From contig CAIIXF020000005.1 of the NCBI GenBank assembly GCA_903813345.2, positions 22,135,375-22,199,374 of the forward strand: a stretch of DNA of 64,000 nucleotides, in the 5' to 3' direction. The translations under genes and the position numbers were made by a program. Under the pieces are notes generated by a model. That model searched no databases. It had not been told where the DNA came from and saw only the letters and a list, made by a program, of their open reading frames with translations. Positions 48,001-58,795 of the stretch are shown in pieces (position 1 is the first letter of the stretch; each line of letters opens with the position of its first letter). This DNA is from Owenia fusiformis. Lineage: Eukaryota; Annelida; Polychaeta; Sabellida; Oweniidae.

Positions 48001-48287
48001 TATGCAATTTTCGATCAAAACATATGAACGATGCTCTTATCATTGATAATTTGGCAGAATAATAAATGGAAACATGGGATTCACGATCTGGCGACAATAA
48101 CGTACACAACGTTTTAGCATATATTTGGGATTTTAAAAAATATGTCCGAATACATATTCCTGAATATCAAGTGTGGTTAAGGTAGACAACAACCCAAACT
48201 TCAAAAATAACAAATTAATTTTATTTTTGTACCCGCTGTTAAGGAGATTATAGCCGGCGACTCAATTGCACGCTTATATCTGGAATG
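45059..48287. mobile_element. Possible element bounded by 25-bp inverted repeats
   Basis: CATTCCAGATATAAGCGTGC plus AATTG (45059-45083) recurs exactly inverted at 48263-48287, 3.2 kb apart. Between them CGTACATAAC and close variants recur in both senses (about 45640, 45800, 47205, 47220, 47530, 47550, 47565, 47715, 48100). The true ends and target duplication are not defined. The interior holds a decayed gene (46120-47018). It may be an unrecognised DNA transposon. Confidence 0.45.
46120..47018 (-). pseudogene. Decayed protein-coding gene, unknown family
   Basis: On the minus strand, after a possible acceptor (TTGACATCAG at 47019), a frame encodes a segment with KALWKINIDVPVNLETF and KNELGPTIQEIQDKIQLSFK. 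After stops and frame shifts, coding-like stretches resume (EEHFERRQNVCNDENSPKS; FIDTLIPKFKDPNNSAVRV), and a clean 90-plus-codon stretch (AANNITDVVDVIHLLKQIQI ... GQIKKILNGWSKPECFVK) ends at 46120. Composition and the long coherent segments look like real protein, but I do not recognise the family. At least two frame disruptions make it a pseudogene, unless unseen introns explain them. Confidence 0.45.
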
Positions 48288-48892
48288 AGCGATAAATGCT
48301 AATTTGCTGTTTATTGATGACTGTGTATTTGACGGTATTCCAGGGAAGAAGTGCCCCGAGTCGTGTGATACTATAAATATAAAGCTAAAATACTATTTAT
48401 AGATTATTTGATGCAAGCACAGCACATAGTCTGTAGTAATATTGGGAAACATAGTTTATGTAGTTGAGGGTATAATATTGATTCTCTTTACCTTTGGCTA
48501 ATTTCAGGTGATTTGAATTCTGGAAATCTGCTTAACCACCTGACAGGTAATTAGCAGACGACAACAAGGACACATAATGATGTTGGAAAGTTGCCAGCGA
48601 ATGTCTTAATTTGGTCTACTGTTATGTTAGGATTATACACTAAACAAAGAAAGATGATTTTTGTTATTAAGGTCTTCCAGCAAATATCGCAAGATAGACT
48701 TGTTTGATTCAAGCACATGAAAACACGCAATTGAAAATAAAGCAGTGTCAAGCTTTTCTAGCAAAAAACCTATGCTTATTGTTCATTATTGGGTCAATTT
48801 GTGAACAGTGATTTTATAGAACAGACTGTTGGAAGGAAATGAAGCACATTGGAGGTGAATATTAGCTAATGTGTAATATATAAAAAGTGACA
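48288..48892 (+). other. Upstream region and probable 5'UTR of the PDZ gene
   Basis: No repeats with copies elsewhere. 48509-48547 is bounded by TAATTTCAG and GTAATT and could be a small non-coding 5' exon. An in-frame TAA at 48881-48883 precedes the ATG at 48893. No clear TATA box position can be assigned. Confidence 0.35.
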
Positions 48893-49933
48893 ATGTCAAT
48901 GGAACAGAAAAATGGACGAATCATTCGTCACTTGGCTCACCAGTTATTAAAACCGGAAGAATGTAAGATTTTAAAGACAGCTCTAAAACATTTCCGTTAT
49001 ACTGGATCTGTGCCATTTTTATGTACATCTTTAAAACCACTGATCCGAACACCAGAGCATCTATTATTACTGGTAGAGTTAAGTTTCATGCTCCCAACAT
49101 CACTCCAAGATGATTTCAACAAGCTCTGCAGCATACAATACGATAACTATGAAAGAGTCTTCAGTTCTTTTACACTGAACAATAAAAACCACAACCCTGA
49201 AATAATTGCTCAGGATTCCAGTGGACTTATGACAATTGTCGCTACGGGTCATGACAAGAAATTACTAATACATGAACCCATTGAATGCACTCCTTTAGAA
49301 GATATTAGAGTTGGGGAAAAACCTGTTGAGACTGAAAATAAATTTTCAGATGTGAATATTGAGAATCTACCTCCTCTACTAACTCTGCGTGAAGATACCG
49401 AATCATCCTTAGATGAAGCAGAAAATGGGAATAAGGACACACGGAAGCCTTCAGTATTTGATGTTTTAAAATCTGCCGTCAAACGATCAGACTCAAAAGC
49501 CGCACCAGAAATCTCCAAGCCAAAAACATGGAATTTTCAGGATACAATAAGGTCTCAGTCCAGGGACGTTTCTCTCTTAGATCTTGAAGCCTTGAGGAAA
49601 TCTTTGGAATGTCTCCCTAGTAACAACAAGAATCAGGCATCCATGGACAAAAATGTGAATCACATTAAGAATGCAAAACTAAAAAATGTGAAAGAACATA
49701 ATGTGAAACCAACATCAAGTTCAAGAACATCCACATCAGATGCCGTGGCACCTTCCGAGCTTTCAATCCCAACTCCAAGGGATGAGGATGTTAATACAAA
49801 ATCTGACATTAAAAAGGTTGTGTTGTCATGGCACCCTGGTGAAAGCTTGGGATTTTCTATTCGAGGTGGTCGTGATCTTGGTACAGGAATCTACATCTCA
49901 AGCATCGATAGCGGAGGATATGCACAAAGAAAG
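48893..49933 (+). CDS. Harmonin-N/PDZ scaffold gene, coding exon 1 (whirlin/PDZD7/harmonin family)
   Basis: This exon encodes residues 1-347. Residues about 8-90 (RIIRHLAHQLLKPEECKILK ... SLKPLIRTPEHLLLLVEL ... LPTSLQDDFNKL) match the helical harmonin-N-like domain. Residues about 95-305 are a Ser/Asn/Lys-rich, probably disordered linker. PDZ1 begins near residue 307 (VVLSWHPGESLGFSIRGGRD) with the carboxylate-binding loop SLGF. Family members are adaptor proteins of stereocilia, cilia and synapses that bind C-terminal tails. The start is the ATG at 48893 (A at -3; in-frame stop 12 bp upstream; a second ATG two codons on). The exon ends AAG|GTATTA, phase 0, and joins 50535 in the middle of PDZ1. 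The linker is longer than in vertebrate whirlin or harmonin. Which paralogue this is cannot be settled. Confidence 0.85.
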
Positions 49934-50534
49934 GTATTACCAGCTTTTGTTGGAGTAATCATCTTCTCATGTGGGAGAATCCCTTTCTCCCGAAGAAGAA
50001 AGTTGTTGCCTTCTCACTTAAAAATACTTCATGCAAACTGATATTTAAGAACTGATTTATTCAGTTATAATTGTGTAAGTCTGTGGTCTTTCAGTAACAT
50101 TCAGTAAATTGAAGTTCTTCATCTTTCTGTGAGTGGCAAGTTTCTTATGAAATGAATTGTCGTAAAACAAATCAAGAACATATGGTGAACTATATTTCAT
50201 AAAGTCATTTATTTACTCATTATTGTCAAGAAATTAATAATTCATCGCTTGCTTTTACCTTCATGTGCATTATTAGAAGGACTTTTGCGAGAATGAATAA
50301 TCAATTACAAAATCATTAAGTTGGGGTTTCAATAAAATCTTAATTAAATTGATTATTATCTGAGGGAGGTTAATGCTTAGAATGTATTCTTTCCTAGCAG
50401 ACATTGCCCTTCTGTGAAATTGTGTGCAATATTAAGATTTTCACCAGAGTTTGCGTGCAAAAAAATTAGCCAACACATCAAAATGTGTGAGAATTAAAAA
50501 ATCAAAGATGCACGACACCTGCGTCTATTTTCAG
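49934..50534 (+). other. Intron 1 of the PDZ gene
   Basis: 601 bp, GT at 49934 and a pyrimidine-containing acceptor CTATTTTCAG at 50534. Reading through the donor would add about 35 residues before a stop at 50041. No TE recognised. Confidence 0.8.
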
Positions 50535-50676
50535 GGCCTTAGAGTTGGAGACAGAATCCTTCGTGTGAATAATGAAAGTTTCCGGTTTACAACGCATGAA
50601 GAAGCTGTTGCTAAAATTAGAGATAGTTATTCACTTACTCTCTATGTGTCTTCAGCCTATGCTCACAAGATGCCAG
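50535..50676 (+). CDS. PDZ gene, coding exon 2 (end of PDZ1)
   Basis: 142 bp, residues 348-394 plus one base. It completes PDZ1: GLRVGDRILRVNNESF is the classic GD-x-IL-x-VN strand, and THEEAVAKIRDS gives helix 2 with His at its first position, the class I signature (binds S/T-x-hydrophobic tails). The exon ends CCAG|GTAAAT, phase 1. Read through the donor, the frame would run to 50783 and give a PDZ1-only product, which is possible if the intron is retained but there is no evidence for it. Confidence 0.85.
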
Positions 50677-53393
50677 GTAAATTTCATCAAGAGCTCTTGC
50701 AAGATTTAGATAAAGAAGGACATTGGTACAGAATATCAGATGCCTGGTTTGACCAAGTCCATAATACTATGCATTTACCGTGACACCAGATGTTGAATCA
50801 TTTATGAATGCATGATAAACTATTTTTCCAGAATGGATTCTCTTAAAAAGATGCAACAAATAGATTGGTTTAATCCTGAGATAAAATGTATCATCATGCT
50901 GTTATGGATGATATATTCACGATTATTGTCTCATTAATCTAATTTTGTCTAACATACAGCACGTTGACCAAGTGTTAACAGTGGAAATTGGCCCGATAGT
51001 GTCTTTTCAAACTCTTTAGACGTGTTTATTGAAAATTTGAGAGATGGGTTGATAAATTTGGTTATGAGATTGCTTTCAATTGACTTTATGTAAAAGTATT
51101 ATATTGCTTTCCATACTATATATCCTAACTTCAGGTATCCGTAAACGTGTTATTTGCACGAATCGTATGCTATATAGTCTTGTTATATCGGGAAGTAAGG
51201 GATTCTGTCAGTGTCAGTGGCGGATCCAGGACATATTTTCTTCAAAATTTGGCCTGAAATTAAAAAATAAGGCCTTAGAAGGCCCAGTAATGACCAAAAG
51301 GCCCACTTTTTGGGGCCTTAAGGCCTTTCTTGGCCCAAAAATTTTTTGGGCCCAATTTTTTTTCTTGGCCCAACTAAGGGGGGGGGGGCCCAATGGCCCC
51401 CTCCCCAGATCCACCACTGAGTGTTACTGAGTGTCATACATATTATGCCTGAAAATCACTAGCCTGTCTTGTATTCAATGAATACATCGATTCATAAGAA
51501 AGGTACTCACAATATGTGCGAAAACCACACGTTAGAAGAGCTTAAATAAGTAGCAATTGATCGAATTATTTTTTTAGATTAAACTATTTAGACGTGTTCA
51601 AAAGATTTCGGTTAATGACGTCGACTTGTTACTTGAACGATTTAGACGTGTAGAGACATTGAGGTTTAACGATTTGGAAGTGGAAAACAGCACAATTAAC
51701 ATTATTTATTTCCAAAAAATGATCAGAATGTGGAAGAAGTTGTTGTCTGAGGAATACAATCTTAATTATAAATAATTAACAATAATCAAATGTACGACAT
51801 AATATGTCAAAATTGATCTATGGAATCATTCCAGAATTTGATACTAAAATCAAAATGGTTAGAATCAGACATGCGAGGTTAATGCAAATGGGCTTTGCCT
51901 CGTCGCTCGTCGATTTAAAATTTGACTAGTCACATTTTTAATTGCCCCGTCGCTCATTTAAAACATGACTTGTTGCTATTTTTTAATTTGCCTCAAATAA
52001 GTTTTAAAACGTCCCCATTGGCCTTAAATCTCTTTCCCCAGTCATGAACGTTTATCAATTTATTAAAAATGAAAGGAAATGTTTACTTTGCGATGCACTA
52101 AATGCATATATATGATCACCTAATGTAAGGAATATCTCAACAATTATCCAGTGCTCAAAATCTATATTGGGTTTGCCTCTGGATTTTTAACAATTTGATT
52201 CGTTGTTATTCCCTAATTTGCCTCAGACAATGCAAATATCTGCCTCAAATTATGTTTGACACTTTCCATTTGATTTTCATTCCATCAAATAGGTATAAAA
52301 CGCTACATATGCTGCTATCGTTGTATGAGTAACCTAAGATAATGCTTTAGCATTAAATTACAACATCTGATGATCTTGTCAAATCATACATCTGTCTTTT
52401 AACATCTAGCAGAAATACGAGATCGTAAGAATTTAAAAGAATTTGAAATTACAAAATATGTGAAAAGTGATGCATTACAAACACTCATCTACAAAATACT
52501 AATTGCGATTATTTTCAGAAGCACAGACAAATTATTAAGCAACAAAACGTGTGAACTGTGAACACTATAACGAGACAATTCAAAGTCATTAATTTTATCA
52601 CGTCGAAAACGTTAACTGTACGATTCCAAATCGTAGACATGGTTATTATAAGACACGTCAATGACGTTATATTGTCCCTTCTCCATCGTTAACTCCACTT
52701 TCTACATTTTATGTCATTTATGGCGATTTTAAGAAATATTTACACGATCTTTAGAGTAGTGAATATTATTCCACGTTGTTGAATGAATTGTCTGTTTAAA
52801 CTTAATTAAATAACACTAAATGCAAATTAGTACATATTTCTGGCAATTTTGGTATATAATTGCGATTAATATGAAGTATGATGGAATTATCCCCAAAATA
52901 GATTCGTGGGTATGAAGAAGAACATCTTGGGTAGAAGTCAAATTATGTAAGTTTGTAAAATATAGAATATTCTTAGCTTTTTGCTCCATTCTAACGAATG
53001 TCGCATCCCATGTTCTTACAAAACACGCCTACAGAGTTTGAAAAAACACGTCCGGGCCAATTTCCAGTGTTAACACTTGGTCATCGTGATACAGTATAAG
53101 GCATAGGTACGATTAGCTCTGCCTCTTATTCAACATTTTTTCATGTTGATATGGATATACAGTTTTGGGCTATGTGCTAAACTGTTTTATATCGTACTTC
53201 AAGTTCAATGTAGCCTTTCTTTGCCAGTAGTTTGATTTCTCTTTGAAAGAGAGACTTATCTATTTAGTAAAAACTAAACACTAGGCTTGGTCTTGTGATA
53301 AGTTCATTATGAAGCTGTTACAAAGGTGTTTTGTTTATGTTTACACTGGTAAATGAGTCTTTATCGAGGGATTTCATGTATTTATCGTTACAG
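50677..53393 (+). other. Intron 2 of the PDZ gene
   Basis: 2.7 kb from GTAAAT to the acceptor ATCGTTACAG. It contains one CAGTGG-ended MITE (51215-51418) and otherwise AT-rich sequence with no recognisable repeats. Confidence 0.75.
51215..51418. mobile_element. CAGTGGCGGATCC-ended MITE, 5-bp TSD
   Basis: Left end CAGTGGCGGATCCAGG, right end the inverse of CAGTGGTGGATCTGGG. AGTGT lies on both sides (51210-51214 and 51419-51423). GGCC/GGGCC words fill the interior, and a broken relative lies at 3044-3335. It sits in intron 2 of the PDZ gene. Confidence 0.75.
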
Positions 53394-53772
53394 GTAGAGT
53401 TGTTGTTGCCAAGGTGATGAAAAACCATCACAATAACAACAACAATAATGAGATACAAGATTCAACAACAGCAACACTCCAAGATATTACATCACAAACC
53501 CTCCCCACAGTATCTACAACAATTATTGATGACAACATATATGACATTGCTACCTCTAATAATGACCATATGCATCAGATCTCTAATATAAAAATCAAGT
53601 CTGAGGTCAAAGGCCATACTGAACAGGGGCTCACTGAAGGTCGAAGTCAAAGATCGGATAACAAGGAGGAATTTCAGGAGCGGTCAGAGGTGGAAGAGAT
53701 TCAGAATGAAGAGTCAAGATTGATTGTAATTGATGCAGATGCTGATGGATACTTAGGATGCAGTATCAGAGG
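53394..53772 (+). CDS. PDZ gene, coding exon 3 (linker and start of PDZ2)
   Basis: 379 bp, phase 1 in and phase 2 out (AGAGG|GTAAGA). It begins by completing the Gly codon from exon 2, then VVVAKVMKNHHNNNNNN, an Asn run encoded by AAC/AAT triplets (a slippage-prone microsatellite). An acidic, polar linker follows. It ends with RLIVIDADADGYLGCSIRG, the first strand and the GLGF-type loop of a second PDZ domain (harmonin PDZ2 also has LGCSI). The next exon should start by completing Gly and continue PDZ2. I could not find it before 64000, so the gene runs on to the right. Confidence 0.8.
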
Positions 53773-54454
53773 GTAAGACAAATATGCCATCATTTTGGTG
53801 ACTTTGCTAATCTTTAATTATCCCAACGAACGAAGTTCGATAGGGATATGGTGAACCAAGCACTCCATCCGCCCGACTGTCTGTCCGGAATGTAACTTGA
53901 ATACTAGTGGACAGTTTGCTTCAAAATTCGCGGAAATATGTACATTGGTAAATAGTTAATATTCAAAAAATTCTTTTCAAGATGGCCACCGTTTTAGAAA
54001 TGGCGGGAATATTTGGCGAAAATCTTAAGTTTTTCATTTTACACCAAAGAAATGAATATTATTGTTTGAAATGTTGGTAGATTCACAACATCTATCTATG
54101 TCACATATATTCCGAGTTCAGCCTGACCCCCAGCGGCTGTGTATGGGGGGTCGGGAAAATAGGAATTTTTGTTATTTTGAGATCTTTCTGAAGTATAACT
54201 TTATTACACTCAAATAAAAGGAAATTTAGAGTAGATTATAAATATTGTACTGTTTTTCTGGTTCAGGACTCGTAAAAATTCAAAATGGCCACTTTATGTG
54301 GGATTTTGCAATAATTTCCCGATCTCTTCAAAGTATGACTACACGTATTATACTCAAATTAAAATTTTTTAGAAAATATCACAATTATGGTGTTTCTGAT
54401 TCATGCTTCAGAAAATTTAAAATGGCTGCCGTGCAAGAATCCGCTACCGCTATT
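53773..54454 (+). repeat. Intronic AAAATGGC-type tandem repeat
   Basis: After CGAACGAAGTTCGATAGGGA and the GCCCGACTGTCTGTCCGG motif come about three ~165-bp units (CAAGATGGCCACC, CAAAATGGCCACTT, AAAATGGCTGCC; TCTCTTCAAAGTATG). The last unit is split by the CACTGG element and resumes at 57926. The region belongs to the intron after exon 3. Confidence 0.65.
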
Positions 54455-55049
54455 ACTTACACTGGGGGGTATCGTGATGCAACAACACCGTGTTGTTGCA
54501 TCAAGATGGCCAGACTTCCGGTGATAGATTTTCGTACGATATTTTGTTTCCCCAATTTAAATCCATTTCTAGGACGAGTTGCTCAATAACCATACACGTG
54601 CAGTTAGCGCACGATCTATATTTAAAGAAACTGTCATTAGTATACATGTACCATCACCAAGAAGCAATACGTTCACGGTTTTAGTTTCTCACTATTGATG
54701 CAACAACACCAAACCGAAGATGCAACAACACTCCTCTAGATTTGAGCAATGATGCAGCAACACCAATTAATCTCGAGAGGAACAGATTTTTAAATGCTAC
54801 TATAGCTATTGCAACACCGTTACCCATTACCCATATTTGCGTTCTTCTCAAGGCATTCAAAATACACGTCCTGCGGGCGAAGATCCTTTATATGTATTTT
54901 CAAAAATTTATACTTTTAAATATTATAATGTACTGGACGTTGTTCTATAACATAGTTCAATCGCCTTTAACATGCCAAGCTTTAGTAACCCAATCTATTT
55001 TCATAAACCACTGTTCCATAGCTTGATGACCCTGACTCTAGTTAGTATC

Positions 55050-55427
55050 TACCCTTTGCATTCGTTTGACTTCACTTCTTAAAAGAGAGCTTCGTCTTCA
55101 CTCTTTCAAACTAAAATAAACCTGTGAACTCACCGCGCCAATCAGTGTTCCTCGGCCAAATTTGACCGACGTTCTATATATGGTCATTCCTTCTGACGTC
55201 ATCGTTGAGCTCGGAATTGACCAATGACATGCGCATATTTAATTAGCACGCATTTGGCGTATGTTTCTTCAAGCTCGCAGACTGATGGAAGAAAGGTCAG
55301 CGCGTAGGTCAGGAGTGATTTATTACACAAACTGTCACCGGTACCTGTCGTGGGGGCGGGGCTACTAAACTGTAATATGGTCTCTACTAGGCAGAGTGTA
55401 GTTTAACTAGACTCTGCGCGCAGGGTA
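55050..55427. mobile_element. TACCCT-ended MITE, long form, 9-bp TSD
   Basis: Nested in CACTGG copy 2. GTTAGTATC flanks it at 55041-55049 and 55428-55436, while copy 1 (about 3442-3450, inverted) has this stretch uninterrupted. Ends TACCCT and AGGGTA. The left side has CATTCGTTTGACTTCACTTC and the right side AGTTTAACTAGACTCTGCGC, both shared with the short form at 58478. A 9-bp duplication suggests a Mutator-type source. Confidence 0.85.
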
Positions 55428-57363
55428 GTTAGTATCATTCAAAATGGTGGATAAACATCTTTCATTCTCGGCTAAACATGACGAGCTATTGGAAATTATC
55501 TGTCATCCATCTGTGGAACAGTGATAAACTAGTAGATGTACGTTACCACTGTTTATCAAATTATAACTAAAACAATTTAACTGTGACATTCGTGAGCTTA
55601 TGTTGATGGGATGATTGCTTCATCTATGATATAATATGATATGATTCTTTATTTCCTCCACTTTGGAGAGCCAACGTGTAAAAACGTCTAATTGACTTTA
55701 TTGGAGAGGCCGTTTAGTTACACGTTTAATGGAAATCTTGCACGACGCACATGTAGAATTATTGCTCTCTTTGGATTCCTTCTCTCCGACTGAGTAAAAA
55801 GGTAAACAATAGTGATAAGATTAAGGGCCCAAAAAGGTAAATAGATAGGGGTACAGTTATCCCAGATATCCCGGGCCCTCGGGAAATATCATATTGTCTC
55901 TCGGAATAAAACCAATATTGAATCCCTCTCAGTAAATAACCTTTATATAATAGCATTGTATAACTGCAATATCATTAAACCAACACTCATCCTATACATC
56001 TCTTGAGAACGATGTACAACTCCTGGATAGCGTAAACTCCTGAGCAGCGTATACAACTCTTCAACTTGATATATGACATCATACTTTGGGTGGGATAACA
56101 AAGGATATACAATATACAATTGTAGACCTCTCTTGAGGTCAACTGGCAAAATTGTATGCCAATACTGTAATCTTTGAAAGTTCGGAGGTCGAGGTCAACA
56201 GTACTCTCAGGGTTTACTGTTGAGGTATACACTTTGGCCAGTTGACCGAATAGAGACGTTAACAATTGTTTGTTAGTCCGAAGAATATAATAATTTGAAG
56301 GATATAATATACAATTGTAGACCTCTCTAAAGGTCAACTGGCAAAATTGTATACCGATACTGTAAACCTTGAAAGTACTATTGATGAAGACCAGAGGTCG
56401 AGGACACTTTTGCCAGTTGACCGAAAAGAGAGGTTAACAATTGTTCTGTTAGTCCAAATAATATAATAATTGGACGAATATATAATCGAATATCACGTTG
56501 ATAAGTAAAGGTATCATATTTTAGCAAAAAATCCCCAAACCGTCGAATACTTGAATTTTTTACACAACTTATTTTTTCAAAATTAAAAAAATTTCAACAT
56601 TAAAAAAACAATTTTTCAAAAATAGCGTTCAACAGTACCTAGTAGTGGTCAACAGTTTACAATTGTTGACCTCCCAAGAGGTCAACCGGCAAAATTGTAT
56701 ACCGAGACTGTAAACCGAAAAACTACTGTTGACAGAGACCGAAGGTCGAGGTTTACAGTCGAGGTATATGATTTTGACGGTTGATCTAATGGAGAGGTCT
56801 ACAATTGTTTTGTTAGTCCGAGTAAACTAATACACATATAGACGACAATCACCAATCGGCATGGCTTCATTTCACAACCTTTTCTCCGAACCACGTTAGC
56901 AATATTTTTTAGAAAATCTGGAGACAGTGCAAGTAGCTTAACTCTGTATTTGGTACATCACGGCGTACTCGTTAGTGAATTAATGTTAATTTTAAGTTTC
57001 TATTTGTATTTTTACTATACTTGTCGCCTAGTAAAGTCATTTTCATCAACGTATACAAAATGTCCGTCTTCCATGTTTTTTGTGACGTCATGAAACTTTT
57101 TTTCAGAAGTAGCGGTCAACAGTACCTAGTAGCGGTCAACAGTACATAATTTTGACCGCTAATCAACCAATCATAATCGAGTATTTCAGTTGAGGTACTA
57201 ACAATACATTTTGTTGACCGCTCATCAACCAATCAGAATTGAGTATTTCAATTAAGGTACTAACATGACTAACAACACAAAATGACTGATATCTGTTGTC
57301 TTTCCAAAATTATATTAGTTATTTGTAAACAATTTCCATACGGTAAATCAAGGGCATTTAGTT

Positions 57364-57573
57364 TTGAAAATGTATAATCTTTATTTTTCAGATACAATAT
57401 CAATGAGATTGCCTCCCGGGGATTCAGTACTTTATTTAGTTTGCCTTGTATATCCTTTTAACTTTGATATAGACAAAGAAACCAAACAAAATACGTTTCG
57501 TTCATGGACCACTGACTCACGCGTTTTATTCATGTCCCGACCTACATTTTGTACACCTGTAAACAGAACATAA
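57364..57573 (+). CDS. Second copy of the conserved short open frame
   Basis: Starts realistically at the ATG at 57370. It parallels the frame at 1075-1269 in copy 1 (MRLPPGDSVLYLVCLVYPFN). The function is unknown, and its status as a gene is doubtful. Confidence 0.25.
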   Translation: MKMYNLYFSDTISMRLPPGDSVLYLVCLVYPFNFDIDKETKQNTFRSWTTDSRVLFMSRPTFCTPVNRT

Positions 57574-57925
57574 AACAGTTTCTCTTGTTGTTCAATGATA
57601 CATTATACATGTATTGGCGTTTTTGCATCAGCACATTGGTGTTGTTGCATCATCGATAAGAAACAGAGTGGTGTTGTTGCATCAATAGTGAGGAATTAAA
57701 ACCACGAATTTATCGCTTCTTGATGATGCTACATGTATACCAATGACAGTTTTTTAAAATATAGATCATGCGCTAACTGCATGTGTATGATTATTGAGCA
57801 ACTCGTCCTAGAAATGGGTGTAAATTGGGAAAACAAAACATCGTATGAAAATCTATCACCGGAAGTCTGGCCATCTTGATGCAACAACACGGTGTTGTTG
57901 CATCACGATACCCCCCAGTGACTTA

Positions 57926-58468
57926 GAGATCTCTTCAAAGTATGGTTACACTATACTACATTGATCTCAAATATTGTATTGAATTGTGCCTTTGAAACTC
58001 CTCAGTGGTTACCCAAATGCTTAATTGGAAATTCTAATATATCTCTGATGTATCACTTTTAATATCTGCCAATAGAGTCTTTTCCATATAGCTTGGAAAT
58101 CTTGTAGAATCTCGTTTTTAATGAGATTTTAGGAGATATGCATATTTAACCATTAAAGACCAACATTTCCTTCCTTTTGATGGCATATTTGAATTCTGTG
58201 TGTAATTTTGTATCAAAACAACTTTGATTTGTACAGTTTTTACCTTAATTCAAATTCTAAAGATTTTCAATTTTTCTGAAAACGGTCGGGCCAAATCCCC
58301 ATTGAAACAATGTTGAAAAACCTTTAAAAGTTCATTTACTCTTAAAGGGATCTCAATTTTAATGTGAAATCACAATCCACATGTCAATAAGATCATATAG
58401 TTAGATTCCGATGGTGTTTTTAGTGCATTATACCGACGTGCATTGTGCCGAAAGGCGTTGTACCGAAT
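57926..58468 (+). other. Continuation of intronic repeat, no gene
   Basis: The first ~50 bp resume the AAAATGGC-type unit (GAGATCTCTTCAAAGTATGG). The remainder, to 58468, is featureless except ACCGACGTGCATTGTGCCGA-like short repeats near 58432-58465. Confidence 0.5.
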
Positions 58469-58477
58469 GCCATAATA

Positions 58478-58562
58478 TACCCTGCGTGTAGAGTCTAGTT
58501 AAACTACAGACTAAAGACGAAGCTCTCATTTAAGAAGTGAGGTCAAACGAATGCAACGGGTA
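58478..58562. mobile_element. TACCCT-ended MITE, 85-bp form, 9-bp TSD
   Basis: GCCATAATA flanks it at 58469-58477 and 58563-58571. Ends TACCCTGCG and CGGGTA. It keeps both terminal regions of the 378-bp form (TAGAGTCTAGTTAAACTAC; the inverse of CATTCGTTTGACCTCACTTC) but has lost the centre, and lies in opposite orientation. It shows a very short internally deleted derivative that could still move. Confidence 0.85.
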
Positions 58563-58795
58563 GCCATAATACTGACGCACATTGTAAAGTTTTCCTGCGT
58601 GTATCTATCTGCGGTGTAACTTTTAAAAGACAATGCAAGCGCAACTTAATTGATAGACAAATTAGCGACCGAACACGTACTTAAAGTTTATTTGGAGTAA
58701 AATATCAGACAGTTTTTCAGTTTTTTGATACATGATATTCATTAATTAGAAATGACGAAAATCTTTACAAACGAGAGAACATCTATTTTGAGACT

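Larger units (their letters stand above)
54460..57920 (-). mobile_element. CACTGG-ended DNA transposon, copy 2, 5-bp TSD
   Basis: Starts CACTGGGGGGTATCGTGATG, ends with its inverse CCCCCCAGTG. ACTTA flanks it at 54455-54459 and 57921-57925. It is inverted relative to copy 1 (734-4056) and similar over most of its length. It lacks copy 1's 500-bp palindrome and GGGCC relic, and has its own nested MITE (55050-55427) and extra GTCAACTGGCAAAATTGTAT duplications at 56120-56360. The interior has repeated GGTCAACAGT(A) words in both senses. It lies in the long intron of the PDZ gene. Confidence 0.9.

Noticed and set aside
49249-49518. Minus-strand open frame of 89 codons
   Set aside because: Shadow of PDZ gene exon 1.
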